Positions 11,915 through 22,393 of a stretch of DNA of 64,000 nt are shown one piece after another (position 1 is the first letter of the stretch; each line of letters begins with the position of its first letter). This DNA comes from Micropterix aruncella (taxonomy: Eukaryota; Arthropoda; Insecta; Lepidoptera; Micropterigidae), in assembly GCA_944548615.1 (NCBI GenBank), contig OX155961.1, forward strand, positions 14,586,639-14,650,638, written 5' to 3'. The position numbers and the translations under genes are program-made. The notes under the pieces were generated by a model that saw only the letters and a program-made list of their open reading frames with translations, was not told where the DNA came from and ran no database searches.

Positions 11915-12285
11915 AACACGCTTTTATTAGGTCGACCTTTATGTAACTATGTAATGGAATCTAAGGTAACTAATTTAACCATTTTCCAAGGTTCGTAGCG
12001 TCATGAAAATTGGCAGCTGTATGTAGTTCTGATGACAATACAATAATATGGTACTGTCGAACTGATCTGATGATGGAGTCGGAAGATATGAACTTCATGA
12101 TGGAACATCGTATCATAGCTGTGTTTGGACTTGTTAGAAAAGTCTTGGAATGAACTTTGACCACGATTAGGTTACAAGGTCTGGTAATGAAGCCTTAAGA
12201 TAGGCACTGGCATTCCATGATGGAATATCGTATCATAGCCGTGTGTATGTGAATATCGTATCATATCCCAAAAGCGTGTTTTTAG
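11915..12285. mobile_element. Small inverted-repeat insertion (MITE-like)
   Basis: Begins AACACGCTTTTATTAGG and ends CAAAAGCGTGTTTTT, giving inverted ends of about 11 bp. The flanks on both sides continue the duplicated gene 1/gene 2 upstream block, so this segment was added after the duplication. Inside, CGTATCATAGC-type motifs repeat at 12108, 12229 and 12251. No coding sequence. Confidence 0.55.
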
Positions 12286-12345
12286 TGTTTTTTAAAACTA
12301 TTAATTTATTAATATGATTCGAGGTAAAACTGATAAATCTATCTT

Positions 12346-13654
12346 ATATCTAAGTAGATTGGGTATAATAGATGCGAAATACATAATGTTCAATAACTTA
12401 CTTTCGGAATATCGTAATTGTGTTTTTTAAGATAGAAAATTATAGGCCCTATTTTGAGACGAATACGAATATCTGTTGCTCGAAGTTTTTTCCGATTCGG
12501 GCAATAACAAAAAGCAAATGTTTTCTTTTTATAAGTTCAAAAGTTTTAAAATTTACATAATATCAATATTTACATTTGTTATCCCCTTATGTAGAATTTT
12601 AAAAGCTATACAACATACATTTATAATTATAATTACACTTCAACCTCTCCAATGAATCCCACCAAGGGCGATCGAAAAAAAGGTGATTATGAGCTACAAA
12701 CTCTTTGGAATCATATACAAATAAAATACGTCTGGCATTCGGGGACTGCCGCGGTAAAGCTATTGCATAGCATTTTTAACGACTTATGCAATTATAATTA
12801 TTTATTTTTTCTATTTTTTCTGATATCAGATAACTGCGCTCTATCGGAAAACGTTGAAATTATTCCGAATCATCTGCGGCTTCGGAATAATTTAAACGTG
12901 TTCCGATACAGCGCCGCGCACGAATTTTTTATAAAAAATCGAATTATTCAAAAAACATCGTAGATAAAAAGATAGATAATTGAATTATCTTTAAAATGGT
13001 GCAGGTTTCATAATAATACGCCAGATAGTATTTGCGTAGTAGTCGTTTTTGTGTTCGGTTAGACCTAATTTCACAAATGAATTACACTATGTAATATAAA
13101 TAAAATCTAAAATATTCAAAGCTAGGAATATTAGGAAAATGTTCTTGTTTAGCATATATTTTTTTCGAATCGTAAGCAGTACTCGTTTAGACGTAATTAT
13201 CAGTTTAAAATCATTAATTTTCGTTAAGAAATTCCTTCATTCGGTCGCCGCGCTGGCCTGGCCCGCGATAAAAGCTATGCAATAGCTTAAATACTGGCAG
13301 GTACAACTAATACATCTGTTATTATGTTCTAAAAACAAGAACTGATTTTCTTTTGGTTTCTTCATTTGTTTGCATCTTGTCGAATCGTGTTGGCAAAAAT
13401 GAAAAAAAAACGGAATTTCGAGAAATAATTATTTACCTTTGCTTGAAAAAAAGAGCGAGAATTTCATGAGTTACGACATACAGTAACTTATATTCTAAAA
13501 GCTAACTTATATTATATATTTGCACGTTGGTGTGCTGAGTCTAGGCATGGCAGAAGTTCAACTAACGATGGACCTCCCTCGGATCGCCCTACGACAGAAG
13601 TCACTGAAGAAATAGTTAATATGTTAATAGTACACAATTTTTAAACACAACCCT
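12346..13654. repeat. Intergenic with an inverted 15-bp motif pair
   Basis: AAGCTATTGCATAGC near 12757-12772 and its exact reverse complement near 13274-13288 both lie beside GC-rich blocks (CTGCCGCGG and GCCCGCG), suggesting a degraded inverted-repeat element of about 550 bp. The 103-codon open stretch at 12652-12963 resembles no protein and crosses the left motif. Confidence 0.4.
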
Positions 13655-14090
13655 AGGTGCAGCAGCCATGTCGTAGCGGAACTTATGACGGGCTATAATA
13701 ATTAAATGCAATAAAAAACGTGTTTGTGCTGTTGACCGTTGAGGAGTCCTCTCATTGGAAGCCAACCTTGGGTGCAGCGGTGAAACTTAGAACGGACTAT
13801 CATAATTCAATAACTATACAAAAAATCGTTTCTTTGCTGTTGACCGTTGAGAAGTCCCCTTGTCGGGAGCAAACCCTGGGTGAAGCAGCCATGTCATGGT
13901 AAAATTTAAAACGGGCTATCATCATTAAATGCGTATACAAAATTGTGAATCTGGGCTGTTGACCGTATAAGAGTAGCCTCGTCGGGAGCCGATCCTGGTT
14001 GTAGAATCAGGTCATGCACCATAAAAATGCATTGTCATCGGAACTGAACCAACATGTAAAATTTCAACTTCAAGGGATGAAAAGAATTGG
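13655..14090 (+). repeat. Three ~110-bp tandem units with a unique tail, copy A
   Basis: Each unit contains GCAGCAGCCATGTC, a CTTAGAACGGGCTATCAT segment and GCTGTTGACCGTTGAGGAG ahead of GGGAGCCAACC. The last unit runs into a tail with GAATCAGGTCATGC and GGAACTGAACCAACATGTA. The same units and tail occur at 26700-27130, so this is one dispersed element rather than a local satellite. Confidence 0.75.
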
Positions 14091-14133
14091 TTCTGATTCA
14101 GCTTGCAAGATTTGACCTAAACAAAGTTACATA

Positions 14134-15296
14134 CTGGCTCGATTGCGTTTCTTCGTGTACTAAAATTGAAACTTAGTTCAACCGAACGAGACAGAGTAAT
14201 ACGTTAGAACGGAATATGAAATGAATATCGTCAATTTTCCCGCACCAAAACTACCTATTTAACTTAGAAATGCTCGAATAAGTTTGAACTCATTTCGTGC
14301 GGTCTTTCATTTAGCTGATTTATCTTCGGTGAGTAGTTTTAATGGAAAAAAGTGACACCTGTTTATTTCACATTTCACTCCGACGTACTGCTCTGTCTCA
14401 TTGGGAGTTAATGGGCCCTTGCTGAGTTGGCCACGAAGACCCGTTCCGTTCAGGGTTGGTCACACTCACGGGTCAACACCTATCCGACGGCCTCCACGCA
14501 TGAAGTGTGGCCTGGGTAGGATTCTGGCCTTATGGTCAGTTTCCCCTGGGAATCAACCTTCTGGCGCTCCTGGACGGTCTGCGCACAGTGCGGCGTAAGC
14601 CAATCGACTGTGCACTCTGACTAACATCTTTCGGTGTCAACTACAACGGGCGAGCCCGTCACCACAGGACGTTTTAACGATTTTTCGTTATGTCGCCCTG
14701 CAGTGAGCGTAGAAGACTTTGGACAATACAATCCAACGTCTAGCTACGTCACAACCCGCAAGAGACCAACGCCGGGGCTAACAGTCGGGGTAGTCTGGAA
14801 GCAGTACTGTTTCCTATAGAGCGGGGGTGGTTGCGGACCTTACAGCGACTGCTCTTGAAATGACCATCGGCCATCCGATCCTGGGTAAACAGCCGGGCAA
14901 AGGACGCTGTGGTCCGCGATAGATTTGGTAAACACCGTTTCACCGCTTCGTAAGGGAGAGGACCGCGCAAGCGACCTCGAACTCGTAACCAATCGAGAGA
15001 CCGGATTAATCTGGTCACAATTGGAAGTAAGGGCGCGAGTGTCGGCCCGTCGGGTAACATTCCTGGCTATCTCGCGGTTAAGGCGTTGGTCTATTACGGG
15101 CTCGTGGCGTAGCTAGACGGTGGATTGTTTTGTCCCCAAGTCTTCTGCGCTCACTTCCAGGGAGATAGAACGACTAATCGTTTAAACTTCCTGAGGTGAC
15201 GGGCTCGCCCGCTGTAGTCGACAACCCAAGTTGCTCTGTCTCATTCACATGAACTAATTTCAGATTTTAGTTCAAGAAGAAACGCAATCGAGCCCA
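14134..15296. mobile_element. MITE-like element with ~62-bp inverted ends, split by a GC-rich insertion
   Basis: The left end starts GGCTCGATTGCGTTTCTTC; the right end is its inverted partner, reading GAAGAAACGCAATCGAGCC. The similarity extends through about 62 bp with several mismatches. Without the insertion at 14403-15231 and its duplicated target it would be about 320 bp. No coding capacity. Confidence 0.7.
14403..15231 (-). mobile_element. GC-rich modular inverted-repeat element, cluster I
   Basis: Flanked by a perfect 14-bp duplication TGCTCTGTCTCATT (14389-14402 and 15232-15245). Read on the minus strand the family consensus is module C (starting near GTCGACTACAACGGGCGAGC), module B (with CCCTTACGAAGCGGTGAAAC) and module A (ending GGGCCCATTAACTCCC). 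Here an extra inverted C module (about 14627-14777) sits between A and B at the TGACTAACA junction. Long open frames occur on both strands only because the element is GC-rich. Confidence 0.75.
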
Positions 15297-15299
15297 CTA

Positions 15300-15861
15300 A
15301 CATACTAACAAATATTGCAAGGTAAATATTAGTTTGTAGAAAATGAATCACAGTTCGTTTTATTGCTGAAGAAGTGAAATTAGTAGTCTTTTACATGATC
15401 GCTTAGGGATCAAACAGGTATCCGTATGCTAGGTTCCTGAGTGCTATCGGAAGCGCAGAAAAAACCACTAATATTTCGCAACGATCGTTGCATTTGTTAC
15501 AACGGATCCTAGCCGTTTTTTCCTCGATTAATATATATGGACGGAACTTGGCTTAACTATTACGATTCTGAAACAAAACAACACCATTTCAACTCCATTT
15601 CAACTCAATACAATAATATGCTTTGTTATTAATATATCACTGTATAATGTATTATCTACCATATATTCCATATTAATGGCTTTCTCTTTCTCTTTTGTTT
15701 TCTTGCTCATAACATTCTTCTCTCGTGCTTTTATTTTTAAGTCTATTCTTTTTTCTTACTCAATTTGACGGAATTTTAAGTAAACATTGTTAATGCCCAT
15801 TTTATAATGGAATTGTCTGGAACAACACGCCAGGGTTGAATGATTCCTACGCGCTAATAAA
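15300..15861. other. Intergenic, no gene seen
   Basis: Mixed AT-rich sequence with no recognisable repeat match elsewhere in the window and no coding signal. Confidence 0.4.
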
Positions 15862-16260
15862 GGCTTAAGACCTTGAGGCCTTATCGCTAAATAGGAACAA
15901 TCTACGCAAACTGGTGAGGGCGCTCACGAGGAATTGTGGCCTGAACAAACACATGTTCAACCTCAAGCTCCGAGACACAAAAATGTGCAGGTTCTCCCAA
16001 GGGGCAGAGGAAACTCCCCAGCGCCTCATGTGCGAGTGTGGCCCGCTGATGCGTAAAAGATACATCCACTTGGGTGGTCATTACCTCCAACCTGAGGAGG
16101 TAAAACAATCTGGCGCCAAAAGCCTGTTGCGGTTCTTAAATGACACGAGGCTTAGAGCAGAACTATGTGGTGGCAAAAACAATAGATCAGCAATGGTCGC
16201 AGTGTTACAAGGCTCATAAAACCTCAGAAAAGCCCCACACAACAAATAAAAAAAATAAAA
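15862..16260 (+). pseudogene. LINE C-terminal fragment (RNase H-end/zinc-finger type) with A-rich tail
   Basis: The open frame has LRKLVRALTRNCGLNKHMFN, then CRFSQGAEETPQRLMCECGP, which matches the Cys/His end region found after RNase H in R1/I-group LINEs (the expected second Cys of the CxxC pair is Ser here). It ends GAKSLLRFLNDTRL and a stop at 16217-16219, followed by an AAATAAAA-rich tail to 16260. It starts after a stop codon and is a 5'-truncated dead copy. Confidence 0.72.
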
Positions 16261-16671
16261 AAATGGAATTGTGATTTATTTTAGTGAGGACCACATTTTA
16301 AAGCAATTTAGTTTTATGAGCATTTTGTCTTGTATTGTTGTCCACCCTAGAACTGATTAGAACAAAATTTAAACAGTTCTTTATACAGGATAAATTAATT
16401 TTATATTAACTTTACAGAATTTAAGCAGTTCCAGAAAATAAAAATTATCTTGGAGTTTACAGAGAAAGATAAAAATAAATAGATAAAATGGTATATTTGA
16501 AATTCGGATATATAAGCCTATCAAATAATAAATGAAAATGAGTTATACGAGTGCGTATATTCTAAAATTACATAATATTCCCATAAATTAAATAAGAGCA
16601 TTCATGACATCACAAACTAGGTATATGTATATAGAGTAAAATAAATAATCATAATAATAATAATAAATTTA

Positions 16672-17330
16672 GCAGGAATCAAAAGAAATTCTCAGTGAAA
16701 TCGATTCTAAACTGATGATTTTTTTTTCAAAAATGTCAAAAGTTCAAAATAATATACATATGCAAAATATTAGGATTTCTTTCTTCCTTCTCGAAATAGT
16801 ATAATCTCCGAACACGTTTAAAGGATATTTTACTACTCAAAATGTGACCTATATTTGGAAAGCTGTAACTTTACCATGAAATATAATAAGCTTACTAAAA
16901 ATAGTAATTCTTGTATTCATAATCCAAAGAGTTTCCGCGATATTCGGGAAAAATCGAAAAAGGGGTTAATTTTCCAACTTGACTGCCGTTTATAAATAGG
17001 ATAGAAAACGAATTTACCGCGTGAAATTTATAGCACCCGACGTTTCGGTGACGTTGCAGCCGCCGTTGTCCAGGGTAGACTGAAAGAGCTGTCAATCCTC
17101 GCATGATCCGGGAAGCCATTGAAATAAGAAGAACCCCGAACTTCAATAGAGACGACAACGTCAACGAAACGTCGGGTGCTACAAATTTCTCGCGGTAAAT
17201 TCGTTTTCTATCCTATTTATAACGTTAAATAACCGGGATAGTTTTCGATTTTATATTGACTGCCGTTGTTCAAAGTTGTATCAACAGTTTTAAAAACTTT
17301 ACTTGTATTTTTGACGATTAAATTAATGAA
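16672..17330 (+). repeat. Dispersed ~330-bp repeat, copy 1 (interrupted)
   Basis: Shares AATCAAAAGAAATTCTCAG, a TAGTAATTCTT...CATAATCCAAAGAG block and a TTTTCCAACTTG end with 18036-18340 in the same orientation. It is interrupted by the element at 16991-17255 and resumes at TTGACTGCCGTT. Confidence 0.7.
16991..17255. mobile_element. MITE-like element with long inverted arms and 12-bp target duplication
   Basis: Flanked by TTGACTGCCGTT at 16979-16990 and 17256-17267. The arms begin TATAAATAGGATAGAAAACG and are inverted at 17160-17222, nearly matching over about 58 bp, including GCACCCGACGTTTCG. A single arm of the same family stands at 29990-30080. Confidence 0.7.
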
Positions 17331-17659
17331 CAACAGTCAGTCGCCTAGGATGACACATCGTAATACGATCTTTATATTGTGTATATAAATGTCAACGGAC
17401 CATCAAAATTTATACTATTTTTAGCTGATATAACATAATTTAAGGATTAAGAAATCATTAATATACCTAAAACTGTATACATTAATCGTATAAATGAAAC
17501 GGATAAACACAGTTTCAGACATGACTACAAAGTTGCGCGGTTATTAATAGACACGATGCTGTAATGAAGATTGTCTTAAATTCACCGAGCTAAGCGCCGT
17601 GATTAAATGTGATTAAATACCAAGGATATTGTGAAGCCAATGAAGTATGTATCAATTAG

Positions 17660-17667
17660 TATAAAAA
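17660..17667 (+). promoter_or_regulatory. TATA box of cuticle gene 3
   Basis: TATAAAAA lies 57 nt before the ATG at 17724, the same spacing as in genes 1 and 2, although the surrounding promoter sequence is different. Confidence 0.65.
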
Positions 17668-17723
17668 TCAAAGCATTCTATCACTAATCCACACTACTCA
17701 TTGGGTTGTAACAGAGGACAGAC

Positions 17724-20700
17724 ATGGCTTTCAAAGTAAGTTTTTAAGAATTAAATAGGAGTTTTAAAATGTCCAGTATTATCCGTGACGTCTGCCTCAA
17801 TAACCAATCCTATTTCCTACGACACCGATTATGCAAAGTATTCAAGAGACAAAAGGGTGAGCGACAGGGATGCATGCTATATCGCCCACTCTCTTCAAAA
17901 TTTACGGAGGTTGCATCATCCGCAATACTGTGAACAGAGCTATCGGTATTGCTGGTAAGAGCATTCCCATCGCTAAAGACGTTTGCAACATCCGCACCTG
18001 ATATGAATGATTTGCTATAATATTTTACAACTATAATCAAAAGAAATTCTCAGCGAAATCGATTTGAAAATGGCAATGGTTCGAAATGATAATCATAGAA
18101 AAAATATTGTAATTTTCTTCCTTCTCAAAATAGTATCATTTTCAAAATTTTAAAGGATATTTCGCAACTCAAAAAGCGTCCTATATTTAGAACTTTGATG
18201 CTTTGGCATGAAATATAACAGCTTACTTAAAATAGTAATTCTTATTTTCATAATCCAAAGAGCTACCGCGACATTCGGAAAAACGAAAAAGGGTGCATTT
18301 TCCAACTTGAAAGCCATTTCTCAAAATTGTATCAACAAAATTTAATATTAGCCGACTATGAAATTTTACTTTTATTTTTGAAACGAAATTTTACTTTTAC
18401 ATAGAAATCACTATCAAGAGAAGCAAGACGAAGATCATGATCGTTAATCGTATAGTATGAATGAATTAAAGAATAAAAATCTCTTTATTGCACAATAAAA
18501 ACAAAGTACAATGGCGGACTTATTGCTACATAGCAATATATTACAGTCAACCAACATGCTGATGTGAAAGGCAAAAACAGAAGTACAATACGATACAAAA
18601 GGATAGACCATAAATTTTAAATTATAGCAAATATTATGCATTTTGTATATATCTAAAGCCAAAAGTAAAGTAAATAAATACATTTTCGAGTAGTACATAA
18701 TACATACATACTTTCATATTATATTAATATATAAATAAATAAATAAATAAATGAATATACTGCCAAAATAAGGTAAGGAAAGGGATGGGATAACGGAAAG
18801 GTTAGAATTTAGGGTTCTTATTTATTGTGAAAGGAAGTGCTTTTTCAATGATTGTTTAAAGGTGGGATAGTACAGGGTGGGGCAAAAGTCGCGCAACCCA
18901 GTTCGTTGAAACTTCAAAACCAGATGGAAACAATTTTATTTTGACTCGAAACACATACAAAAATATCAAAAAGTTACAATAAATATCGATAATGCCTCCT
19001 CATTAAATGTATTCACCAGACACATTATGGTTGACTTGTTTAGCACCGGTACTCCTTGAAATTCGGTTTGAATTTCATGAATAAACACGGACCACGAAAA
19101 TTTTTCAACACATAAACCGTGACAGAGAACGAACCGCGTGTACCTACTGGCAAGATCCACCCACATTCATTTCGAAGAAGAGAGATCAGCGTTGCCACCC
19201 GCACAATTCCCACTTCCCTAACTGCTTTTTTTTGCTACGCAATTGAATTGTGGGTTGCGCGACTTTTGCACCAACCCGTATATCTCTAAGGATGGAAGCT
19301 GTCTAGCAAAAATGAAGGAAAAATAATTGCAATATCTGCAAGACGCAATAAATCGGCTAACTAATATCTGGAAGAAAAGACGCATCACATATAAAAAACA
19401 AGATACTTTCAGTTAGAACAGTGATTCCCAAAGTGGTCTATATAAACCCCCAGGGATCGATTTCGATTCGCAGGGGGTCCATGTCAGCGAGAAACAAAAA
19501 TCGGGGTGCACGAGATGTAAATGGGGGTCCATGTGAGTGGACTTCATCTAGGCAAGTCACCATAAGCATTCAGGCGATCCGTTAATGTCGTATCACTTCT
19601 TAAACAGATTTTGTATACAGCATAGTATTTTAAAATTATAATAATAGCAATAAACAAACGCGCGTGTCACAAGTATCACGGAATAAAATCAACACTCAAC
19701 TCAAATTGCATCACTAGTCGATTGAAGAGGCCAGCGCACATGACTAACGAGGGAAGGTGCGAATGAGATATGTGAAAAAATTGCGCTTTGATGGGTATCC
19801 GTGCGAGCGAGTAGGATAAACGCACCACATGAATGAGCAAGCGAGATAGTGCTACATGTGCACTTTTGTGCGGCTATCCCAAATGAATCGTACTTTAAGG
19901 TCGTGGACGCTTAGGAATAAACAATTAAAAATTGTACATGTTTTTAATTTTTTACAACTGTCCAGCTCCAACTGTTCGGGAGCTAACGGGCCCATGATGA
20001 GGTGGCCACGATGACCCATGTGTCTGAGGTCGGCCACACTCACGGGTCAACACCCATCCGACGGCCTCCACGCACGGGGTGCGAACCTGGGTAGGACACT
20101 GGGTCAACCAGTCTCCCTTGGGAATCAAACCTCTGGCGCTCCTGGACTGGTCTGCGCACCGAGCGGCGCAAGCCAATCGATTGTGCTCTCCGACTAACAG
20201 TCGGGGGAGTCTGGGAACTGTATTGTTTCCTATAGAGCGGGGGTGGTTGCGTACCTTACGGCGACTGCTCTTGAAATTACCATTGGCCATCCGATCCCGG
20301 TTCAGAGCCGGGCAAAGGACGCCTTGGTCCGCGATAGATTCGGTGTACTCCGTTTCACCGCTTCGTAAGGGAGAGGACCGCTCAAGCGACCTCGAACTCG
20401 GAACCAATCGAGAGACCGGAGAAATCTGGTCACAATTGGAAGTGAGGGCGCGAGTATCTCGAGCCCGCCGGGTTTATTCCTGGCTAACTCGCGGTAAGGC
20501 GTTGGACTCTCACGGGTTGTGGCGTAGCTAGACGTTGGATTGTTATTGTCCAAAGTCTTCTACGCTCACTGCAGGGCGATAGAACGACTAATCGTTAAAA
20601 CGTCCTGTGGTGACGGGCTCGCCCGTTGTAGTCGACACCGCAAGATGTTAGTCAGAGTGCACAGTCGATTGGCTTACGTCGCACGGTGCGCAGACCGTCC

Positions 20701-21632
20701 AGGAGCGCCAGAAGTTTGATTCCCAGGGGAAACTGACCATGAGGCCAGAGTCCTACCCAGGCTCGCATTTCATGCGTGGAGGCCGTCGGATAGGTGTTGA
20801 CCCGTGAGCGTGACCAACCCTGCACAGAATGGGTCTTCGTGGCCAACTCAGTAAGGCCCATTAACTCCCTCATAAACGAGCAGAATGGACCGTAAAAGAA
20901 TGCGTGTAAACAGAAGAGTGATTTAACGGAATGGCAAGTGTGTTATCCCGGCTAGATCGAACGGGAAGACCGTGGCCTCCGACAAGTGCTGTAAAAGACA
21001 TGATGGATCGTTTGCTGGAAAGCTTCCATTGTCATCATACTTTACTTTGTAATTTTGTTCTATTTTATCAGTTGCTTTAAGGTATTGATGTTTCGCAAAC
21101 GTAGACAGCGTCTTGACTAACTCTTCTTATAATATGGTATAATCATAATCATAAACAAATATTTTTATAATTATATATTTTTTTCCAGATCGTACTCGTC
21201 GCCTGCTTGGCAGTAGTAGCCTACGCACAAGTACCATTCGCCTACAACCCAACCTTAGCACCCCTCGGACTGGCGCCACGTTTTCAACCCCTCGGACTGG
21301 CGCCACGTTTTCAACCCCTCGGACTGGCGCCACGTTTCCAACCCAGGTACGAAGAGGAGCTCGAACCGGCCCAATACCAATTCCAATACGATGTCAACGA
21401 CCCGGAAACCTACGACATTAAGAGCCAGCAAGAAACCAGAGACGGAAATGCTCTCCGGGGTACTTACTCACTAGTTCAACCTGATGGTCTTCGCCGCATC
21501 GTGGAGTACTCCGACGAAGGCGCTGGTTTCGTCGCCATCGTCAGGTACGAAGATGCTGGAGTCGGGGTTCCACCGCCGGCCGTAGGCAGGATCGCACCAG
21601 GATTCGCCAGATTTGCACCAGCCCTTCTTTGA
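17724..21632 (+). CDS. RR-2 type cuticular protein, gene 3
   Basis: Secreted chitin-binding cuticle protein of 151 residues. Exon 1 is 17724-17735 (MAFK), donor GTAAGT; exon 2 is 21189-21632 after an acceptor TTTTCCAG. Signal peptide 1-17 ends VVAYA. It has QVPFAYNPTLAP, three copies of LGLAPRFQP, then YQFQYDVNDP to GFVAIVRYE (RR-2) and an Ala/Pro/Arg tail nearly identical to gene 2. The 3.45-kb intron carries a mariner-type deletion element, a LINE 3' end, a hAT-like end and one GC-rich modular cluster. Pairing of this first exon with this second exon is inferred from splice phase, orientation and the pattern in the other four genes. Exon 2 and the 3' UTR resemble gene 2 although the gene lies on the opposite strand with an unrelated promoter. 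Confidence 0.83.
18036..18340 (+). repeat. Dispersed ~330-bp repeat, copy 2
   Basis: Direct-orientation partner of 16672-17330, lying inside the intron of gene 3 and uninterrupted. Confidence 0.7.
18470..18700 (-). mobile_element. LINE 3' UTR fragment
   Basis: CTCTTTATTGCACAATAAAA, then GTACAATGGCGGACTTATTG and TTACAGTCAACCAACATG. The same non-coding end occurs at 54230-54450, and a diverged one at 62533-62620 next to a LINE coding end on the minus strand, which fixes the orientation. Confidence 0.65.
18873..19278 (-). mobile_element. Mariner/Tc1-superfamily deletion derivative
   Basis: 406 bp with 28-bp inverted ends (left has GGGGCAAAAGTCGCGCAACC, right its inverted partner with 3-4 differences), flanked by TA on both sides (18871-18872 and 19279-19280). 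On the minus strand an open piece at 19166-18966 has EIQTEFQGVPVLNKSTIM and CLVNTFNEE, like the N-terminal helix-turn-helix part of these transposases. The catalytic region is absent. It lies in the intron of gene 3. Confidence 0.75.
19419..19560 (+). mobile_element. hAT-like left end fragment
   Basis: CAGTGATTCCCAAAGTGGTC followed by a CCCCCAGGG segment and two GGGGGTCCATGT-type motifs, the usual look of hAT-type terminal sequence. No matching right end was found nearby. Confidence 0.5.
19978..20869 (-). mobile_element. GC-rich modular inverted-repeat element, cluster II
   Basis: Read on the minus strand, complete C-B-A modules are present (A outermost at 19978), followed on the right by a second A module in the opposite orientation (20646-20869). 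The outer ends are therefore inverted: GGGAGCTAACGGGCCC at left and GGCCCATTAACTCCC at right. The inner junction is at GTTAGTCAGAG. No clear target duplication. It lies within the intron of gene 3. Confidence 0.75.
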
Positions 21633-21692
21633 AAACCCTACCATTAGGCATTTTAATTATTGTATGTATTTATTTATTTATTTCGAAAGCCT

Positions 21693-21698
21693 AATAAA
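21693..21698 (+). terminator. Poly(A) signal of cuticle gene 3
   Basis: AATAAA in the CCTAATAAATG context shared with genes 1 and 2, about 60 nt past the stop. Confidence 0.7.
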
Positions 21699-21699
21699 T

Positions 21700-22390
21700 G
21701 CGAAAAAATACGTATAGAGTTTAATATTTAACACTTCGTATATTTTTAACAGCGACTTAATTATTTAAAACGTAACCTATCAAGTACCAGCCATCTCAAA
21801 AGTAACAAATCAGATTTAACCGTTAATTTAGTCATTAGTAATATTATTATGTTTTATTATACATCACAAAAAATATAAATTGAATATGTTAAACATAGCA
21901 TTCACAAACATTAACCCTAATATCCCGGAAACTAAGAATGCTATTTTATTGAATTAAAAATATTTAATAAACTATTTTATAGTACTCAAATAAAATTAAT
22001 AAAACTTCTTGGTGTCTGTAAAGTAATGCCATCAAACAGGATAATATTTTTTTTTGATAATCGAACTACGCATTCAATGCATTTCTTTTTGCGTTTGTTT
22101 CTTTTCTGTCAGAATACATGTATGAAGCGTTCCTAGTAAGGTTATAATTATATATAAAATTCTTTCTTAGTTTTTCGGATGTAAAGGTATATGTTGGTGA
22201 CCCGCATTCATTGCTGCCGAGTGTATTATCGTAGTCAAACACAAAAACACAAGTAACTCTGCTTTTTGTTACAAGAAAAAATACATTTCGCTTCAAAATA
22301 AACATCTTACTAGCTGAAACCCATCGAACTCGACGGTCACTTTATTGACCGTAATGTTAAAAAATATATGACTTTTTTTTTAAATATTTT
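21700..22390. other. Intergenic, no gene seen
   Basis: AT-rich. The 79-codon open stretch at 22066-22305 has no recognisable features. Confidence 0.45.
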
Positions 22391-22393
22391 TTT

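Larger units (their letters stand above)
10050..12345. repeat. Segmental duplication, copy 2 (partner 2265-4460)
   Basis: Diverged copy of the block around gene 1, in the same orientation. It is interrupted upstream of the promoter by an insertion at about 11915-12285 whose ends are short inverted repeats. Confidence 0.78.

Noticed and set aside
12652..12963. 103-codon plus-strand frame
   Set aside because: No domain, AT-rich composition and overlap with an inverted-repeat motif.
13655..14090. CRISPR-like repeats
   Set aside because: Units are long, contiguous and without spacers; the genome is animal.
20079..20531. 150-codon frame, and similar frames at 14749-15060, 35828-36193, 48093-48584 and 51280-51687
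   Set aside because: They occur on both strands of the GC-rich modular repeat, change between copies and share no protein-level conservation.
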